A stretch of 64,000 bases of DNA from Jaapia argillacea MUCL 33604 (lineage: Eukaryota; Basidiomycota; Agaricomycetes; Jaapiales; Jaapiaceae): assembly GCA_000697665.1 (NCBI GenBank), contig KL197715.1, positions 681,599 through 745,598 on the forward strand. Direction: 5' to 3'. The position numbers and the translations under genes are program-made. This document shows positions 49,741 through 60,008 of the stretch, piece by piece. The notes beneath the pieces are model-generated. The model searched no databases and was not told the origin of the DNA. It saw nothing but the letters and a program-made list of their open reading frames with translations. Each line of letters opens with the position of its first letter. Position 1 is the stretch's first letter.

Positions 49741-50233
49741 TTATGGCTTGCCCTCAAACCTAAACACCTCTTCAAGGTCCTTCCCGCACAAACACATTTA
49801 TCTCCCAATCCTTTAAAGTGAAGACCAAGTACTCACAGTCCACCAAGGAACCTCACCCCCACTCCCCACCGCACCTTCCTGAAAACTCTCCTGCATAGCA
49901 TCAGTCACTTTCCACCACTTCCTCGTCACCTCATCTTGTCCGATCCCTCTCATATCCGCTTCAAAGTCATCGCCTGTATACTTGAAGTTGGCGATGAGGA
50001 GATGGAGGAGGGGAAAATAATGGATCGAGTAATCGGTGATGTGGTGTCGTTCGAGACATGCTAGGACGCCTGGCCAAACATTTGCGTGGATCGCTTTGTA
50101 TTCTGCTTCCGCTTCTGGTTTGAGCTGGTGTGAAGTAATTGTGTGAGTGTGAGAGACTCAAGCTGGGTGCATTGCGCACCTTGATAACCTGGCAGATGCG
50201 ACGCTGGGTCTGGTCGGACTGAGTAGCGGGCAT
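49741..50233 (-). CDS. L-rhamnose mutarotase
   Basis: Interconverts alpha and beta anomers of L-rhamnose before catabolism. It is a small dimeric ferredoxin-like protein of about 120 residues. Three exons: MPATQSDQTQRRICQVIK (ATG 50231-50233); LKPEAEAEYKAIHANVWPGV followed by LACLERHHITDYSIHYFPLL, HLLIANFKYTGDDFEADM, KWWKVTDAMQESFQEGAVG and GSGGEVPWWT; and DLEEVFRFEGKP with the stop at 49741-49743. The family's conserved YxxxH (EYKAIHANVWP), the HHIxDYSIHY region and the WWxVTDxMQ motif are all present. No other rhamnose gene is next to it. The gene is convergent with the spartin-like gene. Confidence 0.92.
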
Positions 50234-51482
50234 AGTTAATGGAGTTGTGAGAGAGGAAGCCGGCCCGAACTCTCCCAGTAGGGCAGAGAACCATGCTGCA
50301 GAAGATGGATACAACATGCCATTGTGGATAGAAGATACATCGGAGATGAACGTCCTAGTTCGAACAAATATGATTGTGCAATCACTCGCAGGTGAAGCCA
50401 GGAAGCTTGAAGGGAAAGAAGACCATAAGGACTGAAGATTTGCACCAAGACTCCCCAACTGCCTCAAACTTCTTCTCAAATTCCACAAAGACCCAGCGAA
50501 GGGATGGCCACTGAGCGGTGGATCGTCTTGACTCCGAGGTGGCTAAGGTAACTTGTGGTAAAAGGGTGCCGGCAGAAACGAGCGATGTGGCGATAAGTTT
50601 TGGTGGATTGTCGACATAGTTGCAAGAGTCAGAGGGGTGATGGGCTTGATTATTTCAAATTCCGCAACTCATCCTGGTCAGCACACTGTCAGCCTTCAGC
50701 GCCGTCCCTACTAGTACTACACTATGCTTTGCCCCAGGAATACTTTTCTCCTCAGAATCTCTCCCTTTCGCCATCTACAGCTAGACTGGTTATCAATCTG
50801 GGGTTTCTCAGACATCGTTGTCTCACGCAGTCTTCTGTCTCGATTAATAGTAAACACCATGGACCCGGAGGGCGATGATACCCCCATGGTCTCCACTACT
50901 CAGCCTGAGTGGCCTCAATCTCGTGCTATTGTCTCGGCTCGTCCGCCCACTGATGGTACTTGCTTTCTTCTCTGCTTTCTTGGTTGTTCCTGGTAACCCT
51001 CCTCAAACAAAATCGAGTTTGTGTGGCGTCCTTCTTGTCAACTGAGTTTCGATCTCGTGCATTGACCATCGCTCACATCTGTGTAAGCACGAGGTTAGCA
51101 AGCAAAAATCTATTGAATGCCCTGGTTAGAACTGTCGTCACCCCACGTTTGGTTAGGTCTCAACCACCTGTTGCTCAGTTAATCTGATGCGCCTCTAACG
51201 TCTATCCGTTCAACGTTGTCTTTCCCCCGGGTTGCATGCCAACGCTGATGTCGGTTGATAACCTCAGATTGCTTTGTATCACCAATCATTGTTGCTCTGG
51301 TGTGCTTTGCTGCGCGCGTCCCTCCCCCTTTCCCCGTTTTGTTCTCTTGGACCCGTGTTATTTCCTCGCGGCGGCTGGCAGCGCTCGCCACCCGAGATGC
51401 TTCCCTACTTAAAAGACCATCAGTGATTGATGAAGTCTACATCCCCCCTCCTTCCGCTCAATCCTTAACCCTGCATTCCGCA
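50234..51482. other. Divergent intergenic region, possible small exon
   Basis: A plus-strand ATG at 50860 opens MDPEGDDTPMVSTTQPEWPQ and reads to a GT donor near 50956. It could be an upstream exon, or a short separate gene. I found no convincing partner exon before the BCS1-like start. The rest shows no gene. Confidence 0.35.
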
Positions 51483-53681
51483 ATGAATGGCTTACCAGAT
51501 AACGATTCGTCTTCCCGCTGGCCGGGAGTCGCTCAATATATGGGCATCTTTTCACTTTTTGCTGCGACGTCCACTCGTTCGACGTTATCTGAAGGCCTCT
51601 CTTGGCTGGTCTTGGGCTCGCTGATGGAGGTGGGACGGAGGCTTTTCATGTGGATTATTGATAGGATTAAATTCCGTGAGTCTTACCGTCCAATAGTATG
51701 TTGCTGAGGGCCTTACTTACCCATGATCGCTTCAAGGCTTTTATGTGACTGCGCAGTTCAGGTCGGACAACCCGCCCGGAGACTGGATCTTTTTATACCT
51801 GGTTAGTCTCTATCCATCATCTCTGTGATGCCAGCTCAATTTCCTGCCGTGTAGTTACAAGAGAAGATTTGGCAACCCGCTCCTCAGTTTGCAATCCGGC
51901 CGAAGTCTGGGGCGAGGAAGTGGGGGGCAGATGTCACCTCGAAAGAAGGTGGCATGCAAAAGGATGAGGGTGTTGAATATGTTCCAATGTATTCGTCTCC
52001 GCATTTGTTCAAGTGGAGAGGTTACTGGTTCGAAATACGGGAGACGGAAGAAAATGTTGGGGGGCCTTGGCATTCTGTGTCCGAGTCGAGGCTGCATCTA
52101 ACGTGAGTCTCTCATTACTTGCCCCAATATCTCACTGAACGACTCTCCTTTCAGTGTTTATACTCTGGATGTCTCGGTGATCGCAGCGTTCATCAACGAG
52201 GCTAAAGCTCGGTATGAGCAGACCTATGGAGAAGAAGTTGTTCTTCACTCGTCAACTGTAAGTAACATGGGTTTATCGCACCCTAATTCCAGTTTCGTGG
52301 CTTCTAACACGGGCTCTGTAGACGGAGGGCTATGGTGGGGATTTCTTGTGGAATCATACTGTATCTCGTCAACGGAGACCACTTTCATCCCTTGCACTTC
52401 AACCGGGTGCGGCTGAGGCACTTCTGGCTGATGCACAGGAGTTTTTGGATACTGAGAAATGGTATAAGAGTATGGGGATCCCGCATCGGAGGGGGTATCT
52501 CCTTCATGGACCACCGGGGACTGGGAAGAGTGAGTTTCTCTGAATTGGTCAAGGATGGATACTGACACGGCGTTCATGTAATAGCGTCCACGATTTATGC
52601 GTTGGTATGCCCATCCGCCATATGTGGCGCACCCTTCATGTCTAACATTGATTGCACCTCAGGCTGGAGAACTTCATCTCGAAGTCTTTGTCTTATCACT
52701 CTCGGGACCCAAGTGGGTGATTCATTATGTCGCCCCTCTCCAGCTGTTATTAACCGCCTATCGTGTTTCCAGAGTGGACGACGCATATCTTCGGCGTGCT
52801 GCTGCATCCATACCACCAAGAAGTATCCTTCTTATTGAAGACATAGATTGCGCTTTCTCAAACAGAGAGGACGTTCATTCTGGTCCTGATAATGATGGGA
52901 GACCTGCAATCTCGGGTTCAGACGGCAGCGGGAGCAAGGTCACCCTTTCGAGTCTTCTCAATGTCTTGGATGGGGTGAATAGTGAGAATGGACGGATTTT
53001 TTTCGCGACGGTAATTTTTGCGTGGTGCTCATGTCTCGTGATATCCTAACATTTGAACGTTGTTCACAGACGAACCATCCTGAAAGACTCGATCCTGCTC
53101 TGCTGCGTCCCGGTAGAATCGACATGAAGATCGAGTACAAGCTCGCCACCAAGGAACAAGCTTGTTCGCTTTTCCAAAGGTTTTTTGCGGGGAAGCAGGT
53201 CCTTGAAGATGGGGATAATGAGAAGCAAAGCTCGCCAAAGGACAACGAAGAACGGGTGCTTGAGTTGGCTCAAAGCTTCGCGGATGGCATTGAAGATGGC
53301 GAGTTCTCGACGGCAGAGCTACAAGGGTACCTTCTCGGCTTGAAGAGAGATCCTGTTGCAGCAGCTTCTGGGGTTAGGGCATGGGTAGAGCTAAGGCGCG
53401 ACGAACGTCGTCAGGAGGAAGGTAGAGATCCAGAACTTAGGCTGGGTGTATGGGGGAGCAGGAAGCTGAGAGCTACCAAAGGTCGTAGTGATGTCTGGCA
53501 ATCAGACATACAAGCGTGTTCTATCCGCTCACCTTCTTCCCTTGAAAGCTCCGCCTGTTGCTCCCCGATTGATCCTGTATTCGACTCCGAACTAGTTTAT
53601 AAGAGGCCACAGGCGGAGGAGAGAGCGGAATCCGCGCTAGCGACCCCTCCACAGCAGGCGGACACTCCCCTACAGGAGTAG
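51483..53681 (+). CDS. BCS1-type AAA ATPase
   Basis: Homologue of Bcs1, the mitochondrial inner-membrane AAA protein that inserts the Rieske protein into complex III. Agaricomycetes carry many paralogues of unsure function. The N-terminal hydrophobic region is [20 protein letters not shown]. The BCS1-specific domain follows ([40 protein letters not shown]). The AAA core is [14 protein letters not shown] spliced to [20 protein letters not shown], Walker [12 protein letters not shown], the insertion with Ser/Asp, [40 protein letters not shown] and a helical lid. The C-terminal ~100 residues after LRDERRQ are unusual and Ser rich. About eight introns; ATG 51483, stop 53679-53681. It may be a divergent paralogue and not the Bcs1 orthologue itself. 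Confidence 0.85.
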
Positions 53682-53897
53682 TGATGTCTGTTGTACCTAT
53701 TAAATGTATTAGCTTGATAATGGGCGGGTAATAAAGCTTCGTGGTTGTGCAGGGGTATTTTATGTTCGCTGGAGAACGTTGCAGCCACCAAACCGCCAAG
53801 CAAGTACAAACACGAGCTCGTCAGACCCCAAGTTGGATGCGCTGCCAACGTCGGTGGACTCTTTCAACGACGACGACGACGACCCACAAACATCAAA

Positions 53898-56750
53898 ATG
53901 TCGACGGCAGCTACTCTCTCTCCCATTGCACCTCCCGACGGTCCTGGGTACAAACGGAAAAGGTTTGCACTAGCTTAGCTCTTCTCTTATTATATCTTTG
54001 CTCACAAATTACATTTGGTAGGTCGCAGTCACCAGAAAATGACGCCCCTCCATCCAGTCGTCGCAGATCCGCATCTCCTGGGCCCCCAAGGACCCGAATC
54101 GAACTACCCAGAGTCAGCGATGTTGACCCTGTCCGTCGCGCGGAGCGAGAACGTCAACTCGCAGCTCGCATGGCCGAGATGGAGTTGTCAAAGTTGGAAA
54201 AGGGAAAAGACAAGGAGGGCGATGCGGACAAGGAGAAGGCAAAAGCGGATGCTCAGGCCGAGTTTGCGAAGCTTGTTGGAGGGTCGAGGGCAGGTGGAGT
54301 GTACATGCCTCCCGCTCGGTTGAGAGCCCTCCAAGCTGCTGCGTCTTCTGACAAGACCAGTCCGGAGTATCAACGGCTTTCGTGGGACGCGCTGAGGAAG
54401 AGTATCACGGGTATCGTCAATCGAGTCAACATCGCAAACATCAAGCATATCATCCCGGAGCTTTTCCAGGAGAATCTCATTCGAGGGAGAGGATTGTTTG
54501 CGAGGAGTGTTATGAAGGCACAGGCTTCGAGTTTGCCCTTTACTCCAGTTTTTGCTGCATTGGTCGCTGTTATCAATACGAAACTGCCTCAGGTTGGGGA
54601 GTTGCTTCTGACGAGGTTGATCAGCCAGTTCAGACGGTCCTTCAAGCGAAATGATAAGGTGCGCTATTGGCCTCTATTCTCTATTCACTCATATCCTGAC
54701 AAACTACCCAGATCGTTTGCCACTCCACAACAACCTTCATAGCCCACCTCGTCAACCAAGGCGTCGCCCATGAAATCATTGCCCTCCAAATCCTCGTTCT
54801 CCTCCTCGAAAGACCCACTGACGACTCGATCGAAATTGCCGTCGGTTTCATGCGGGAAGTCGGCGCGTTCCTCGCTGAGAATGCTCCCAAAGCTAACGCG
54901 ACCGTGTACGAACGGTTCCGCGCCGTTTTGAACGAGGGCACCATCAGTCAGAGGGTACAATATATGATTGAAGTTCTGATGCAGGTCAGGAAGGATAAGT
55001 ACAAGGACAACCCAATTGTGCCTGAGGGATTGGATTTGGTGGAAGAGGAGGAGCAGATTACGCATCAGGTTCAGCTGGAGGAGGAGTTGCAGGTTCAGGA
55101 GGGTTTGAGTGAGTTGTTTTTCTATCTTGGGTTTGCATTGTGGGAGATAACTGATATGGTTTCGTTATAGACATTTTCAAGTTTGACCCGAATTATCTGG
55201 AGAATGAAGAAAAGTACAAGGCTATCAAGGCTGAGATTCTTGGAGAGGGTTCGGACGATGACGAGTCTGGTTCGGAGGAGAGTGAGGATGAAGAAGCTGA
55301 GGGTACGTTTTGAACTAGTTCTGATCCAACCACTTGGACTGACTCCGCGTAGAAGAAGTCGAGGCGAAGGAAGGCATCGAGGATCGTACTGAGACGAATC
55401 TCGTCAATTTGCGTCGAACCATCTATCTGACGATCATGAATGCTCTCAACTACGAAGAAGCCGTCCACAAACTCCTCAAAGTGCAGATCAAGGAGGGTGA
55501 CGAGGTGCGTCAAACTCCATGTTATCTTTACAGTTACTGTTCTAACGTCTCTCGCAGATTGAGATGATCAACATGATTATTGAGTGTTGTTCTCAAGAAC
55601 GTACCTACTCCAAATTCTACGGCCTCGTCGGTGAACGTTTTTGTAAACTCGCTCGTACTTGGGAAGAAGCCTTCGAACACGCCTTCACAACCTACTACAA
55701 CACGATCCATCGCTACGAAACCAACCGTCTACGAAACATCGCCCGACTCTTTGGTCACCTCCTCGCAACTGACTCTGTTTCATGGGCGGTGTTCGATGCT
55801 ATCAAGATGAATGAGGATGAGACGACTAGTAGCAGTAGGATTTTTGTGAAGATTTTGATGGGAGAGGTTATGGAGGAGATGGGGTTGAAGGTTATGGCGA
55901 AGAGGTTTAAGGATGTGGAGGTTAAGAGGTGGTGTGAAGGGATGTTCCCGTTGGATAACCCGAAGAATACGAGGTTCTCGATCAATTATTTCACGAGTAT
56001 TGGGTTGGGGGCTGTTACGGAGGAGATGAGGGAGCATTTGAAGGTACGATTACCTCCTTTCTGTTTCCGAATGATCAGAGGCGTGGCGCTAACTGCTTTC
56101 GTGGGTTATAGAACGCTCCGAGGTTGATTATGGAGCAACGACGGGCAATGTTGGAGGAGGAGAGTTCGTCTTCGGATAGTGATTCCGACTCGGACGACTC
56201 TGAATCGGACTCTGACTCTGATGTCAGTTCGAGCGATTCTGAAGACTCTCGACGACATACCAGCAGGACCAGACGCGATACGAGAGCGAGGGATCGTGAT
56301 TCTAGGACGCCACCACCACCACCAGCTAGACGTCGTTATTCGTCTGCTTCACCCCCTCCTGCATCTGATAAAGGGCGGAGAAGAGATTCGCCACCGCACC
56401 CGCGAGGAAATGGGAGGGACAGTTATGGGAGAGATAGGGATAGGGATGTGGAGAGGAGGGAACGTCCTCGTGATGACCGGGATCGGGAGTATTCGAAGAG
56501 AGATGGTGGGAGGAGAGATAGGGAAAGGGAAAGGGATAGGTCACCTACGCTTCCAAGGAGGACGAGGTATGATGATCGTGACCGTCCTGAGAGGTCGGTT
56601 AGTAGGTCTCCTCCGCCGCCCAAAGGGAAGGGGAGGGATGAGGGAAGGGATAGGGATAGGGATAGAGGTGGGTATGGGAGAAGTAGGGAAGAGAGTGGGA
56701 GGAAAAGGGATGATTCGAGAGATAGGGATAGGTATCGGGATAGGAGATGA
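53898..56750 (+). CDS. CWC22: Spliceosome factor CWC22
   Basis: CWC22 is needed for the first catalytic step of splicing and recruits eIF4A3 in species with an exon-junction complex. ATG 53898 starts MSTAATLSPIAPPDGPGYKR; a short basic/RS-like N-terminus precedes the MIF4G domain (EYQRLSWDALRKSITGIVNR, ENLIRGRGLFARSVMKAQAS, PVFAALVAVINTKLPQVGEL, RFRAVLNEGTISQRVQYMIE). An acidic linker (about 55240-55310) leads to the MA3 domain (TNLVNLRRTIYLTIMNALNY, KFYGLVGERFCKLARTWEEA, ETNRLRNIARLFGHLLATDS). The C-terminal tail is SSSSDSDSD followed by long RD/DR repeats (56270-56750). Seven exons fit. Stop 56748-56750. PFS2 follows in the same direction 425 bases on. Confidence 0.93.
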
Positions 56751-57175
56751 TTTCTGGTTTGAAAGCAGTTGGGGTGGCATGAGAAATCGTCGGCGAGGTC
56801 CCTACATGCGGTCCTTTTTCCTAGTTATTCTTACGGTGTAGTTTGTTCATGTCGAAACTATTTACCACTTTGTTGGGATGCCAATGCCAAATGTTGTATC
56901 CTGGCGCGTACGGACCATTGTGCGTTCTCAACCTGGTTGGACTGCTGGCTGTCCTGGTTTCCCGGCCCTTGACCCTCGCAGTCTACCCTGCTGTTGTCGT
57001 TCTGGTACTCTAAACCGTTCGGAACCTTTCCCAAGTCAACTTGACCTAACTGCCAGTGACGAAGTTGTCATTGCGCTTGCTGGATACCTCAGACTACTCC
57101 CATCTCTGATATTTCACCTCTCACCTTCACTCAGTCACTTCGGTCCTGACCGCAAGCTTGTTATCCAGCTTGAAA
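56751..57175. other. Spacer and PFS2 promoter
   Basis: No gene seen; CT-rich near 57080-57140, just upstream of the PFS2 start. Confidence 0.5.
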
Positions 57176-59403
57176 ATGTCGGCCACCACGCCGCTGCCGA
57201 TTCTTCTCCCACCGAACTCCTTCGTCTCCCCCAGCTCTTCCAAGGCTCCAAAAGGTCTCGATTGGACACCCAAAAAGCATCTGTTACCACCGCAGCCACC
57301 ACCCACAGATGACACGAGAGTATTGCAGGACCAGGAGTTGGCTGCTGCGAGGCAGATGATGGATGGGAAGGCATTGAAGAAGATCAGACCCAGGAGGACT
57401 GTTGACTACGGAGGAGGGATGGGGAGGTGGGCCTTGGTGAGTGTCTTTTTCTCGCTACCTTTCATGTTGAATATCTGACCCGGCGGTGGATTCGAACTTG
57501 TGTCTTAGATGCGAAAGTTGCGCCCAAATTCTACATATGTACCCCATCTCAGGCCAGCTCCACCGTATATCATTGACGTGGGTCTAGTCTCCTTCCTACC
57601 CCCCGCCAGAGTGAATTGAATGATCTATCTAGCTTTTACCGCCGAAAGCATACCCAGACAACGCGTCGACCTCGTTATGCACCAAGTTCATTCACACTTC
57701 GACTAATAAGATTAGATGTCCTGTTAACGTCGTAACAGTACGTCTCCTACTACTCTTACCATCTCGATTTCTCATCCCCAGAACTCTTCTCTCCCTCCTC
57801 CACCTTCCCTCTCCCACAGTGGACCCCCGAAGCCCGCCGCCTTTTAACAGGTTCCACCTCTGGCGAATTCACCCTCTGGAACGGCCTAACCTTCAACTTC
57901 GAAACCATTCTCCAAGCACACGACACAGCCATCCGAGCTCTCACTTGGACTCATTCCGGTCAATACCTCGCGTCCTCCGACCAATCTGGCATCATCAAAT
58001 ATTTCGCCCCAAATATGAACAACTTGACTGCTTGGCAAGGCCACAGAGAAGCTGTCCGGAGTTTGAGTTTTAGTCCTGATGATGGCAGGTTTGCGTCTGG
58101 GAGTGATGATAGTACGGTTAGGATTTGGAGTTTTGAGGAGAGTAGGGAGGAGAGGGTTCTGACTGGTGAGCTAGTTTTTCTATTTTGAGGGTCTTGGATT
58201 TGGATTGAAATGATTCGTCCAGGACATGGATGGGACGTGAGATGTGTACAGTGGCATCCGACGAAGGGGCTCATCGTTTCGGGAAGTAAGGATAACCTCA
58301 TCAAGTTTTGGGATCCTCGCTCCGCGACCGTCCTCGCCACATTGTATGTTTCTTCCTCCCTTCGCGTCATAAATTATTCCTTCTAATAAATCTACCGTCT
58401 ACCATCAGACACCAACACAAAAACACCATCCAAGCTCTTGCTTGGTCCCCAAATGGGAACATGGTGGCGAGTGCTTCTCGAGATCAAACCGCTCGAGTGT
58501 TTGATATCCGAGCCATGAAAGAGTTCAGAGTCTTGAAGGGTCACAAGAAGGAAGTTTGCTGTACGTCTATTCCGCCTTACAGATGCAAATCTACCTAATC
58601 GTTCTCATAACTCTACAGCCGTGACATGGCACCCAGTCCACCCAATTCTCGTCTCAGGCGGCTCAGAAGGGTCCATCCTCCATTGGGACCTCTCTGCCCC
58701 GCCACCCTCCACGACCGCTACCTCCTCCACCTCCCCACCAGTCCCCCCACAACCCCGAGCAACGCTCTCTCAAGCGCACGACTCAAACGTCTGGTCACTC
58801 TCCTTCCATCCTTTGGGCCACATCCTAGCCTCAGCCTCCAACGACCACACCACTCGATTCTGGGCTCGCGAGAGACCTGGAGATGTCAGTTCGGTGTTTA
58901 GTGGAGGAGGGGAGAAACCACCTGAGATGGGCGAGGGCGAAGGAGAGGGTGAGGAGGAGGATGGGATGGGTGTCGTGCCTGGGTTTACTTATGCTAGTGC
59001 TGGTGGCGGTGGTGGTGGGGCCGGGTGGTGGGGGAAGGAGGAAGAAGGTGGGAGGGGAGGGGAGGGATATGGTGGGGGCGGGGGTGGGCAGAGAGGCTTT
59101 GGTGGTGGGGACGGTGGTGGGATGGGAGATGATTTCATACCCGGATTTGGAGGAGGTCAAGACGCACCTCCCACAGGTGCTGGCGGTGTCGTTGGGCGTC
59201 AGCCCAGCTCGTTACCCTCTCAGGAAGAAATGTTTGGGATTAATGGTGGTGTTGAACGTGATGATTGGGGCAGAGATCGGGATAGGGGGGACAGGGACAG
59301 GGACAGGGACAGGGACCGAGATAGAGATAGGGATAGGGATAGAGGGGGAGGTGGAAGTCGGCAGAGTCGGTGGGGTCCTAGGCGTGGAGGTGGTAGATAC
59401 TGA
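57176..59403 (+). CDS. PFS2: Polyadenylation factor subunit PFS2 (WDR33 homologue)
   Basis: WD40 scaffold of the cleavage and polyadenylation factor; the human orthologue WDR33 contacts the AAUAAA signal. It reads [20 protein letters not shown], then [20 protein letters not shown], the family's N-terminal signature. Blades follow: [120 protein letters not shown] and [20 protein letters not shown]. The C-terminal ~200 residues are Gly-rich and end with about ten RD/DR pairs and an RRGGGRY end. ATG 57176, stop 59401-59403, about seven introns. In tandem behind CWC22, another RNA factor with an RD tail. Confidence 0.93.
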
Positions 59404-60008
59404 GACTGCGTTTGTGGTGACGTCGACGTCGTTTCATGTCTTTCCATGTGATCCGTTCAGAAATGATCCATCGTTGGTTGCTATGGACAATTTGCAGAAA
59501 ACGAGGACATCAATGAAATTTATTGGGGTGGATTGCTCTGTTCCAAATGTATATGTAACTCTAGGGATATTATGCAGGTTCCAGGTGTCGTAAGGAGTCG
59601 ATGATGAGGAAGAGTTTAAAACCAGATGATATAATACACAGGGTGGGGTAGGGAGATAGGACGTAGGGGTAATTGGGATGTGAGTGTGTCCCGTGTATAT
59701 ATGAGGTAGTGGTGAGGGAAACCCGGAAGCAGAGACGAAGACGAGGACCAAAGGACCCGATAATAAATAATAAAAAATGATTGGGACGAAAACCTCTATC
59801 TTACAGAAACTCGGATTGTCGTGACAGATCGTATCAAGGTCCGTTGGTCGAGACAGACAAGGGGGAAGGGTAGGGAAACATGACATGTCGTGTGGAACGG
59901 CGCCACTCTAACCTTCTAGATATTGTGATGGTTCGATAAAAGACGAACATAATGATGTATAATGCCGATGTCGAACAGATGAAATATGTGCAGACGGGAA
60001 TGAGGAAT
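59404..60008. other. Convergent 3' spacer
   Basis: Lies between PFS2 and the PP1 regulator, both ending here. AT-rich runs near 59765-59780 may contain polyadenylation signals. No gene seen. Confidence 0.5.

Noticed and set aside
56179-56841. 220-codon frame in the CWC22 tail region
   Set aside because: A frame-shifted reading of the RD/SD repeats; the CWC22 frame continues through here to its stop at 56750.
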